Shown: in pieces, positions 57,801 through 64,000 of the stretch
How the letters are laid out: each line of letters opens with the position of its first letter
How positions within the stretch are numbered: the first letter of the stretch is position 1
Assembly: GCF_011397635.1 (NCBI RefSeq)
Contig: NC_064763.1
Coordinates: 22,643,437 to 22,707,436, forward strand
Direction of reading: 5' to 3'
From: Epinephelus fuscoguttatus
Lineage: Eukaryota > Chordata > Actinopteri > Perciformes > Serranidae
DNA: 64,000 bases
Translations under genes and position numbers: made by a program
The notes under the pieces: model-generated
Seen by the model: only the letters and a program-made list of their open reading frames with translations
Databases searched by the model: none
Told to the model about the DNA's origin: nothing

Positions 57801-58539
57801 AGAGACATTATGTACCCTACCATGACTGTTCAAGACAAAATACACATAACATAAACTGATTAGCCCAGCTTCCCCACATCTAGACCTCCAGTGGCTGCTT
57901 TATCATAACAAAATACCGAAGTGAAAACAGTTTAATGAGCAAAACACTGCACTTAGACACCAAAATAAAAACAGATGCGGAGGCACAACCAATCCAACCA
58001 CTGAGATGTAGAGAACACCTGAACACGCATTAATACATTATAGAGGAATATTAAAAGAGAAAATAGGTGGATGTATAGGCAATATAACAGATAAATTTCT
58101 GAGGAGAAACGCACGAACGTTGGTGTGGTATGGCGGATATCACGGCTCGTCTCTCAGATGCCATTTAAAGCCAAAAAACGATGGATTTACCAGATAAATA
58201 ACGTTAAACCTTTAACACTTAGGAGGGAAACATGGCATTTTTTCCAACGAGGTTTGGCACGGTGGACCTGTTAACGTTAATTACTTAATAAACACATTTG
58301 GTTTGTTGTAGGTTACACGTAATGCTACCTTCTGACCTACTGTTTAAAATATATAGGCCCTCTATATGTTTCACGTCGAATAAAGATTAGGAGAGTGCTT
58401 TGGTTATGTTCTAGGTTTGTCTCCATGAGCACTTCATCGAGCCAGGAAGGAGCTAGCAGCTACACATCGTCCAAAAAGCGTTTACGTTACCTGAAACCAC
58501 AAGGGCCTCGTTTGGTCCGACGGTATGGCAGTTCCCCAT
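27814..58539 (-). CDS. flot2: flotillin-2 (reggie-1), 11 coding exons, 432 aa
   Basis: Exons in transcript order: 58539-58491, 50767-50686, 43410-43320 (or alternative 44020-43930), 37885-37762, 36063-35945, 35836-35723, 35567-35448, 35360-35146, 33743-33560, 32176-32027 and 27864-27814. All borders are GT/AG, phases fit, and the total is 1,299 nt; human FLOT2 is 428 aa. Flotillins are membrane-microdomain scaffolds at the cytoplasmic face, acting in endocytosis, signalling and cell adhesion. The N terminus [20 protein letters not shown] carries Gly2 for myristoylation and Cys4, Cys19 and Cys20 for palmitoylation. The SPFH domain covers about residues 1-185. Residues 190-360 are an EA-rich coiled coil (AEAEA, EAEAERD-type repeats) for oligomerisation with flotillin-1. 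The C-terminal segment contains LLAELP and ALTGVDL. The last exon ([11 protein letters not shown]...) diverges most from human. The ATG has a good context (aacATGG). Introns 5-7 are only 87-155 nt, while intron 1 is 7.7 kb. Confidence 0.96.
28018..31132. mobile_element. Tc1/mariner-like element, interrupted, in flot2 intron 10
   Basis: Terminal repeats 'atgcaacacttttgttttt' (28018-28088) and the inverted copy (31070-31132) match at all but about two of 45 bases. A second inverted pair lies inside: 'ccaagataatccacccacc' and 'acacaggtgtg' near 30030-30090, mirrored near 30930-31010. The left terminal repeat is cut at about 28110 and resumes at about 29995, so roughly 1.9 kb was inserted. No transposase frame survives. 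Confidence 0.6.
28554..28721 (+). mobile_element. tRNA-derived SINE with target duplication
   Basis: Box A 'tggcttagtggtagagcagg' (28565-28584) and a box B-like 'ggtttgactgt' (28620-28630) show a tRNA head. A pyrimidine-rich body follows and it ends 'aaagactaaaaatgcccc' plus As. The flanks AGATCGACAAACCTT (28539-28553) and AGATCAGCAAACCTT (28722-28736) match at 13 of 15 bases, a good target duplication. It sits inside the insertion that splits the Tc1-like element. Confidence 0.85.
32177..35145 (-). other. flot2 introns 9 and 8
   Basis: Intron 9 (32177-33559) holds MITE copy B. Intron 8 (33744-35145) contains a probable MITE (about 33776-34350, with 'cagacctagagttgtc' near one end and 'gttcacacctgccc' near the other) and a repeat stretch 'cagttcagtaatccac' (34404-34419) that resembles 26543-26560. 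No extra exon was recognised. Confidence 0.4.
32230..32919. mobile_element. AT-rich MITE, copy B (flot2 intron 9)
   Basis: The ends 'tggagaacagaagctgtca' and, inverted, 'tatggagtaaggaagctgcc' are followed by 'aaaatcaaaaatagataaat'-type sequence. Same family as 23571-24245 and 37142-37579. Confidence 0.6.
37142..37579. mobile_element. AT-rich MITE, copy C (flot2 intron 4)
   Basis: The ends GTATGGAGGACGGAGGCTGC and, inverted, GTATGGAGGATGGAAGATGC are the cleanest of the three copies. The interior has 'aatgacttgataaataaatt' as in copy A. Confidence 0.65.
38798..39271. mobile_element. hAT-like MITE with CAGGGTGTC ends (flot2 intron between exons 3 and 4)
   Basis: CAGGGTGTCAACAGGT at the left is inverted at the right as CAGGGTGTCTGCAGGT. 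A related but truncated copy lies at 55522-55881 and shares 'aaatttaagacagattttt' and 'gtttaaagatttgtaacatc'. Confidence 0.55.
39272..42387 (-). other. flot2 intron 3, central part
   Basis: Mostly unique AT-rich sequence with no exon recognised. A GC-richer island at 40190-40400 contains 'acagcagggggagcc' (about 40276-40290), a weak CTCF-like match, but no coding frame that fits flotillin. Confidence 0.35.
42388..42613. mobile_element. 226-bp hAT MITE with CAGTGGTTCCCAACT ends
   Basis: The left end CAGTGGTTCCCAACT and the right end AGTTGGGAACCACTG are perfect 15-bp inverted repeats. The 8-bp flanks TCATAGAG (42380-42387) and TCATAGAA (42614-42621) differ at one base. Confidence 0.8.
42632..42675. 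repeat. end fragment of the 'acctccgcc' repeat family
   Basis: 'gcagaggtcttcgctctctg' followed by 'agtgtcctgctagt' matches the right end of the repeat at 14876-15427. Confidence 0.4.
43320..43410 (-). CDS. flot2: flot2 exon 3b (downstream member of a mutually exclusive pair)
   Basis: A 91-nt exon with acceptor 'ttcaacag' and donor 'gtaaatcacc'. It enters in phase 2 and leaves in phase 0, giving residues 44-74: [20 protein letters not shown], ending VTGVAQ. It is nearly identical to the human FLOT2 sequence at this place, so it is the conventional exon. It joins exon 2 (50686) to exon 4 (37885). Confidence 0.93.
43411..43929 (-). other. spacer intron between the two alternative flot2 exons
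   Basis: 519 nt. No repeat element was recognised. It ends in a U-rich tract (tttttttccacattcttcaacag) typical of a strong acceptor for exon 3b. It may hold the elements that enforce exclusive choice. Confidence 0.5.
43930..44020 (-). CDS. flot2: flot2 exon 3a (alternative, upstream member of the pair)
   Basis: A 91-nt exon 519 nt upstream of exon 3b with the same phases, acceptor 'gcctgcgtag' and donor 'gtaatgcattt'. It encodes [20 protein letters not shown], ending VTGVAQ. 18 of 31 residues match exon 3b, including CE, ET, EGV and the whole VTGVAQ end, and there are no stops or frame breaks. A decayed duplicate would not keep length, phase and both splice sites, so it is probably functional. 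The main changes are LQPK to ILCR, which adds a cysteine, and AIT to PLD. The acceptor tract is a CTGC repeat. Confidence 0.85.
44021..50685 (-). other. flot2 intron 2, repeat-rich
   Basis: No other exon was seen. A CpG-rich nest lies at about 46485-47000, beginning 'agggttgtgccgatgggcga' with the hairpin 'gggcgatcggatcgccc'. An element with 'catttccactgatcagtac' near one end spans about 47755-48725. Fragments of other fish repeats occur near 45300-45470 and 47380-47680. Confidence 0.35.
46485..47040. repeat. CpG-rich transposon nest in flot2 intron 2
   Basis: 'agggttgtgccgatgggcga' starts a known type of fish hAT end. From about 46750, 'acttgggcgtactataagca' with 'gcggactccgcg' is loosely inverted near 46975-47020 as 'ccgcccgagtatgttcgggc'. 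CpG density is far above that of the surrounding intron. Confidence 0.4.
51717..52346. repeat. 34-bp exact direct repeats 562 bp apart
   Basis: The same 34 bases, starting 'cagttgtttggttctgtgta', occur at 51717-51750 and 52313-52346. The sequence between them has a dispersed-repeat character. The open frame at 51439-51888 lies across the first copy and looks accidental. Confidence 0.5.
52549..52568. repeat. solitary hAT end 'taggggtgggaatcgatcac'
   Basis: It matches the terminus type of the hAT element at 534-1511. No partner end was found nearby, so this is a truncated copy. Confidence 0.35.
52600..55500 (-). other. flot2 intron 1, central part
   Basis: AT-rich with no exon recognised. Frames such as 54594-54875 have no family resemblance that I can name. 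Confidence 0.35.
55522..55881. mobile_element. truncated copy of the CAGGGTGTC-type MITE
   Basis: It shares 'aaatttaagacagattttt', 'caacaggtaagtgcaa' and 'gtttaaagatttgtaacatc' with 38798-39271 in the same order and lacks both termini. It ends where the next element (55882) begins. Confidence 0.5.
56228..56758. mobile_element. TA-flanked MITE nested in 55882-57508
   Basis: The ends CATTTACATGCA and, inverted, CGTTTACATGCA match at 11 of 12 bases, with TA on both sides (56226-56227, 56759-56760). Same terminal type as 6409-7134. Confidence 0.6.
57046..57384. mobile_element. hAT-like MITE with AGGGATGCAC ends
   Basis: TAGGGATGCACAGTA at the left is mirrored at the right as GAGGGATGCACAATA. 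The 'tatcggcatatcgg' motif and its partner 'atgtcggctgatattgg' are typical of this family. No clean 8-bp duplication was seen. Confidence 0.5.
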
Positions 58540-58730
58540 GTTACCGACAGAAAGAAAAGACACGTATCCAAACCAACTCGACGCGTACAAAACTAATTTC
58601 ACTTATGAACTCTGTTTTTTCCCGTTTTCTTCCACCAACACTCAATAATCGATGGATTCTGTGGGGGTCGAGCACTGAGTACGTCAAATGAACCGTTACA
58701 CGACGCAGCGCTTCCGGTTATGACTTTCAA
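58540..58730 (-). promoter_or_regulatory. flot2 promoter and 5'UTR region
   Basis: Directly upstream of the flot2 start codon. On the minus strand it contains TAACCGGAAGCG (58708-58719), an ETS motif about 170 bp from the ATG. CpGs are more frequent here than in the neighbouring intron. No TATA box was seen. Confidence 0.4.
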
Positions 58731-59344
58731 AATAAAAGTATTATTCATTAACGTGTTTTTCTCAATACTTGCCTCATTTCTTGTAACAGTCATGTGGAAA
58801 AACTTGTTCTGTAGATCAATAATATAACAAACGAAGTGTCTCAGTTGTTCCTTACTTGAATATATATCTAGATATAGATATAGATATCCTGGTGTATATA
58901 TCCTGGTGATGTGCATGTGATGGCTTACACAATGAAATAATTCATACATGTTCTGGTGAGGACAACTATTCAACTGAAAAGCAACAGACAATTATACTAA
59001 GTCATTTGCAGAAATGTGCATTTGCAGTTAAGATAAGAAACTTTAATGATGTCACACCAGCGAAATTCAGTGTTTGATGCAACAGTTCAAGAGTCAGAGC
59101 AAAGGAAAAAGAGACTAAGTGATAAAAAAAAATTAAAAGAGATAAAAACAGGCTAAATATACAACATAATACTTAAAAAAGCTTCATAGTCCATATGTAC
59201 CCCCTATAACTGTAATACATACATGGTGTAGCACTGTACTAGAAAATGAATATAATTGCACAGGAAACAAGCAGGAAATAGCACAGTATAAATATAAAGG
59301 ATATATCTACAAAGGTGTGGTTCCGGTGATGGCAGTGTCGGCAG

Positions 59345-59604
59345 CTGGAATAGGGCCGATTGCGGGGCATCATTCATACCCAGTCTCAGCCAAGTCAGTC
59401 AACTGGATCCAGCCCGGCTAATTTCATCCGGCACACAGAGATTGGGCCAATTCTGAGCCAGGTCATTTGTCAAGTCAACTCAATCTTTATTTATATAGCA
59501 CATTTCATACACAAGGCAACACAATGTGCTTTACATAAAATTACAATACAATCACAACACAGTCATAAAAGTGCAAGTGCAGAAAAGAAATACGCACACA
59601 CACA

Positions 59605-59646
<42 letters not shown>

Positions 59647-60188
59647 GAATTTAGCCATAGGCGGTTTTAAAAAGTAAGGTTTTTAACTTGCTTTTAAAGG
59701 TGTTCAGTGTGGGGGCTTTCTCAGGTCTTCAGGCAGGATGTTCCATCTTCTGGGGGCATAAAGCAGAAGGCAGCATCCCCTGCTTTAGAGTTAGTACGTG
59801 GGATGGTTAAAAGACCACTGCCTGTGGATCTGAAAGTTCTTGCTGGTTTGTATCCCATCAGCATGTCTTTTATATACTGAGGTGCGCTTTGTATACTATT
59901 AATAAAATTTTAAAATCAATTCTGGTTTTAACAGGTAACCAATGCAGAGATCTAAAAACAGGTGTAATGTGTTCAGACTTTTAAGTACCGCTGAAAGTGC
60001 GTGCAGCTGCATTTGAAATAACTGTAGTCGCCGCTGTGATAACGGCCCAGTGATGGCAGTGCCACAGCCAGATTCGGCCCGATACTGGGGCATCATTCAT
60101 GCCCAGTCTCAGCCAAGTCAGGCAACCGAATGCAGCCTGACTAATTTCATCTAGCATGCCGAGTTTAGGCCACTTCTGGGCCAGATCA
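59345..60188. repeat. two direct satellite-like copies split by a retroelement tail
   Basis: About 130 bp at 59345-59470 ('gatggcagtgtcggcag', 'catcattcatacccagtctc', 'ctgagccaggtcattt') recur at 60053-60188 with about 80% identity. Between them is an unrelated retroelement-like stretch that begins 'caactcaatctttatttata' (59479-59498) and contains a CA microsatellite. Confidence 0.5.
59594..59643. repeat. (CA)n microsatellite
   Basis: About 23 AC units with a single interruption near the start. Confidence 0.9.
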
Positions 60189-60189
60189 T

Positions 60190-61150
60190 TTTGGCTACCT
60201 GATTTTTTTTAAATTTAAATTTCAGCGGTTGGATCCTCCCCAGGACATTTTGAGGACTGAGAAAAACTGCCCATGCTTTTGATTTCATTTTGAAGGTATG
60301 AAAGCACCTTTTCCGTTGATGTTTTGCCGCCACTTGACTGAGCTGATCAGACACCCCTCCCTCCATTCTGCCCCTCCTTCGCCGCAGAGGGATACGATAC
60401 CATAATAATAAAATAGGCGTGGCTGGTTAAATTTCCTGTCACGAAAGTAACCTAAACATAAACCCCTGTAATTTTCCTCACAGAAACGTGTGTGTTTGGA
60501 ACTCAGTCATGTGTTTAGTGACCCGATCACGTGGTGTTTGTCATTTGATGGTCATAGATTACCGTGATAAGAACAGTTTTAATATCTCTGTGACGCTACC
60601 GCAGATGGAAGATGTGCCTTACTCAGAGCTGTGCAATAATATGTGCAAATAAAATTCAGAGTTTTAAATATGTAACTCTTCCTTATCCTATTCCTTAATC
60701 CTCCATGACAGCAAGCAGATCAGATTCTCTGTTTGGTACATTTGAAAGCATTAAATGTTTTTACTAATTCCCAAAGGCTGATAAAAAAAATATTCGTACT
60801 GATTTTCTTTTTAGAAAATAATTGCATTCACATCCTATGTTTTAAAAACCTTCATTACTAAAAGTTCTTTTTGGCTGTAGTAAAGCTGCAGAAAAGGCGT
60901 GGCACATCCTGCCTATGCAGCGGCAGCCATTTGCCAACACTATAATCAAAATAAACGTTCATGACTACATTCTGGGGAATTGCGAAATGTCAAACAATGC
61001 CACTATCATGATGATAGCAGTTGCCTTTGTATGCACAATGAAGTAGGAGTGGTTTGGTGACACATCCACAGAAATCAACAAAACTGACCCATGCTGAGAC
61101 TCCTGACCTTGGCAGAGTCAAAGTGCTGGCCTTCATCAGTCAGATGATTT
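60190..61150. other. intergenic upstream of flot2, no gene recognised
   Basis: Contains a perfect E-box in 'gatcacgtggtg' (60526-60537) and otherwise AT-rich sequence. No coding frame. Confidence 0.35.
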
Positions 61151-61154
61151 TACA

Positions 61155-61250
61155 CTATAATTCAGTTCAATTTTATTTATAAAGTCCAATATCACAAATC
61201 ACAATTTGACTCAGAGGGGTTTACAGCATACAACATCCCTGTGTCCTTGG
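61155..61250 (-). repeat. inverted retroelement 3' tail
   Basis: 'caattttatttataaagtcc' then 'aatatcacaaatcacaattt' and 'gactcagaggggtttacagc' is the reverse complement of the tail at 19090-19165. Confidence 0.6.
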
Positions 61251-61583
61251 ACCCACACAGTAGATAAGGAAAAAACTCAAACAGTGCTCTCTCAGATAAA
61301 TCTGAGGTGACACGTGATAGTTATCCTTCTTTAATGTTTCATAAAGATATATTTTATTGTGAGTTTATTACAGCCTTTGTTAGTGTATAGTTTTTAATCT
61401 ACACCATATCTGTGCCCTTGTGATGTTGTCATGTTTTCCACGTGGCTGACAGATGCTTGAAGGATAAGACAGGCTCCAGCACAGGAACAGACCCGGACCA
61501 CAACCCATAGGCTACTGGCCCTCTGCAACCAGCATGTAAATTTTCCGCACCACAGCCTCTGGCAAGGTTGTCACAGTACCTTA

Positions 61584-61905
61584 AAGGTCCAATGCGTGAT
61601 TTAGGGGATTTAGTGGTATCTAGCAGGGAGGACTGCAGATTGCAACCAGCTGGACCATCTCCTGGTTGGAATTCCTTCAGCGTTCATTGTTCAGGTTTAT
61701 ACAGGAAGTGAAATTATCCGCAGAGGTCTCTTCTTCTCCAAAACAAACAGACCAGGTAATTTAAACTGGTAAAAACACTGAATAAACCAATTTCAAGCTC
61801 TAAATCTGTGTTTCTCTGACTCTGTTTGGCACGTTGGAGATGGCCAGCTAGCCTAGTACCTGCTAATGTGTGCTCACCTTTTGTCACTAATAACTTAAAA
61901 TCCAA
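61584..61905. repeat. second copy of the 'ggtccagtgtg' MITE, one end
   Basis: 'ttaaaggtccaatgcgtgat' followed by 'gtggtatctagcaggg' matches the right half of 55882-57508 in the opposite orientation, through 'cagaggtctcttcttctcc' and 'aaaacactgaataaacc'. It is broken by the foldback element that starts at 61907. Confidence 0.5.
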
Positions 61906-61906
61906 G

Positions 61907-62683
61907 CCCAGTGTCATTCCGAAGTTGTTGAAATCCGGCACTTGGGCAGTGACTTGCGGCATCAGAAACCAAGGAGTGAGAGGTAGTGGATGGGTCCAAC
62001 AAACACCGACTTTCACCCAAGAGAGCAGTGTTTGTGTCTTGTGAGATTATAAAGCCAAACCCTTTTCTTTTTTCCTAAACCCAACCACTTGCTTTTGTGG
62101 CCTAAATCCAACCGTGTGTATTTGTTGTAGAAGGAAAAAACTTACTGATTCTTATTTTCAGGTGATTATACACTAAAGAAGACATACTTTTGGTCATGGG
62201 CCTTATACGACGTGCAAGGTACCCTGGGTGTGTTTGTTGTTGATGCTCTGGGATGCTGTATCAAGTTCTGCCTGTTACATGTATTGTCTACATACTGTCT
62301 CTTTCAAAATACTATGTCAATACAACAATGCAAATTTAGTTGTTTTTTTTTCCCTTCAACAATGCATGTGGTTGGGTTTAGGCAACAAAAGCACGTGGTT
62401 AGGTTTTGGAAAAGAAGAACAGGGTTTGGCTTTAAAATCTTATGCTATGCAAACATCGCTCTCCTGGGTGAAGGTTAGTGTTTGTTGGACCTATCCACCG
62501 CCCCTTCGCTCACCCTACTCAGACTTTCGTTCTTGTCCCACCGCATTTTCCCCTGATGTGGCTAACCGCGATCGGTCACGTCTCATGCTGACGGTAAAGG
62601 ACAGCTTTTTTCGTCAGTGTCTGATGCCGCAAGACATTACCCAAGCGCCGGATTTTGACGACTTTGGAGTGAGACAGGGCTCT
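61907..62683. mobile_element. foldback element with arms of about 220-300 bp
   Basis: The left arm ('aaatccggcacttgggcagt', 'cttgcggcatcaga', 'ggtccaacaaacac', 'aaagccaaaccc', 'cctaaacccaaccac') is repeated in the same order on the opposite strand of the right arm, about 62365-62683. Less similar sequence of about 240 bp separates the arms. The 183-codon frame at 62228-62779 runs through the loop and right arm and is not a gene. Confidence 0.6.
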
Positions 62684-62989
62684 CTCTACGAACACAAAGT
62701 GGGTTCTATTCTCACTCTGGCAACTAATTTTATACCATTCAGATCATTTCAACCAAAAATAAACTGGTTAGGAAGCTGAAAAGTTGGCTCTCAGCTGAAA
62801 CCAAAAGAAGAGCAGGTTTTCCTTGGCCTGAAGTGCGAACCACGATGACATCAGTAGGTATCTACAGGTTGAAATGAGGGGATGGATTCCTGCACGTAAT
62901 AGTCAAGATATATCTTCTTATCAATAATAGCTGGTCCATGATTGTATTTTGGATAAAAACAAATATCTAACTAATACTACTAATAACAA

Positions 62990-63300
62990 ATGGTAAATGG
63001 ATATATGTACCTGCATTTGTATAGCACCTTTCTAGTCTTCCAGCCACTCAAAGCGCTTTTCCCAGTACAAGTCACATTCATCCATTCACACATACATTCA
63101 TACCCTGGTGGCCAAGGCTACCATACAAGGTGCCATCTGCTACTCAGTTTTTAACACACTCAAACACCAATGGAACAGCCACCAGGAGCAAATTGAGGTT
63201 CAATATCTTCCTCAAGGATACTTCGACATGCAGCCTGGAGGAGCTGGGGATTGAACCGCTGAACCTCTCTACCCAGCATGCTACACAAACACTCCTGTAC
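62990..63300 (+). repeat. dispersed teleost repeat
   Basis: 'gcatttgtatagcacctttc', 'cactcaaagcgctttt', 'caaggtgccatctgct' and 'gaggagctggggattgaacc' follow in the order of a very common fish retroelement-like repeat. Confidence 0.5.
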
Positions 63301-64000
63301 AAGCTAAATAACAAATACATCTTTGTTTTCTGCTTTTCTTCATGAAAGATCTTACAATCAATCTGCCTCTTGAAAGTTCTTGAAATTCTTTGTGGCTCAA
63401 ATGTGATAAGAACTCTTGGCGATGACTGACATTATTGTTAGTATTTTTCAGGACTTCTCAAAGGTCAGTTCATCTCTACTGTTGCTGAAAACACTGGATT
63501 TAAAGTCAGCTTTAGCTTGTCATACACTTGCTCAAACAGGAAGTGGCTTACAGTCTGATGCCACAATCATCCCACAGCCCCACTGCTTTACTTTTCATCC
63601 TCTGCCTCTTATTCACACTGTATGGAGGACAAAAAAATGACATAGGTATCAATAAGTAAACAAATAAACACAGAAAGAAAATGTGATTGTGAAGAGGAAA
63701 TTGAATATAAACTCATAGAATGTTTTCATGCCACTTGTAGCGACTGCTATCAATAAAAAGGCCGCAGAGAGGCTTAAGTGGGCTCACATCTGTGACTCGT
63801 TCCTTCATTGAATCAGTCCACTTGACAGTTTTATAAGTTTTATTTAGCAAACGAAAGAAAGACTTACAATGCAGTGATCTGACGTGACGGTCAACAGAAA
63901 ATATCAGAGTTCACTCAACCCTGTTGTCTCCTTTCCCACCAGGGATTTAAATGCCCAGTTAAATAACTTAAACCACACCCATGTGTCAACCACTGGATGT
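63300..64000. other. window end, no gene recognised
   Basis: 'tgtatggaggacaaaaaaat' (63619-63638) resembles an end of the AT-rich MITE family. TTTATT near 63840 would be a minus-strand polyadenylation signal for a gene beyond the window, but no exon is visible. Confidence 0.3.

Noticed and set aside
58395..58691. 98-codon open frame on the plus strand
   Set aside because: It is antisense to flot2 exon 1 and its promoter; the minus strand gives the expected flotillin N terminus with a donor site.
62228..62779. 183-codon open frame on the plus strand
   Set aside because: It runs through the loop and one arm of a foldback repeat, shows no family motif, and has matching repeat sequence on the opposite strand at 61907-62125.

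Overview
The window is nuclear DNA from a ray-finned fish, most likely a percomorph teleost. The evidence is spliced vertebrate genes with GT/AG introns, a tRNA-derived SINE of a type I associate with percomorphs, and dense small DNA transposons (hAT-like, Tc1/mariner-like and TA-flanked MITEs). No bacterial or viral gene system is present.

Layout. Positions 1-165 hold the last coding exon of an unidentified plus-strand gene. A transposon nest (526-1519) follows. The plus-strand gene eral1 then occupies 2292-11494 in 11 exons and encodes a mitochondrial Era-type GTPase of about 453 residues. Its promoter has a strong CTCF-like site and a GABPA/NRF-2-type ETS site. Downstream, on the minus strand, lies the erythroid microRNA cluster mir-144 (12925-13000) and mir-451 (12791-12848). 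Upstream of the cluster in its own orientation, GATA and CACCC motifs (13350-13450) mark a likely promoter. A 2.6-kb minisatellite with a unit of about 38 bp (16160-18760) and repeat-rich intergenic DNA come next. The minus-strand gene flot2 spans 58539 to 27814 with 11 coding exons (432 residues), plus one extra, alternative exon. Positions 59000-64000, upstream of flot2, are almost entirely repeats.

The order eral1, mir-144/451, flot2, with the last two on the strand opposite eral1, matches the mammalian arrangement as I know it, so this is a conserved syntenic block. The genes share no pathway: ERAL1 assembles the mitochondrial small ribosomal subunit, miR-144/451 act in red-cell maturation, and flotillin-2 is a membrane-microdomain scaffold.

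The most notable observation is in flot2. Two 91-nt exons (43930-44020 and 43320-43410) have the same phases and encode alternative versions of residues 44-74 in the SPFH domain, with 18 of 31 residues identical. Because 91 is not a multiple of 3, including both or neither breaks the frame, so they must be mutually exclusive. The acceptor of the upstream copy lies in a CTGC repeat that offers a run of YGCY motifs. All exon borders were read by eye from splice signals, reading frame and family knowledge; no alignment or transcript data were available.
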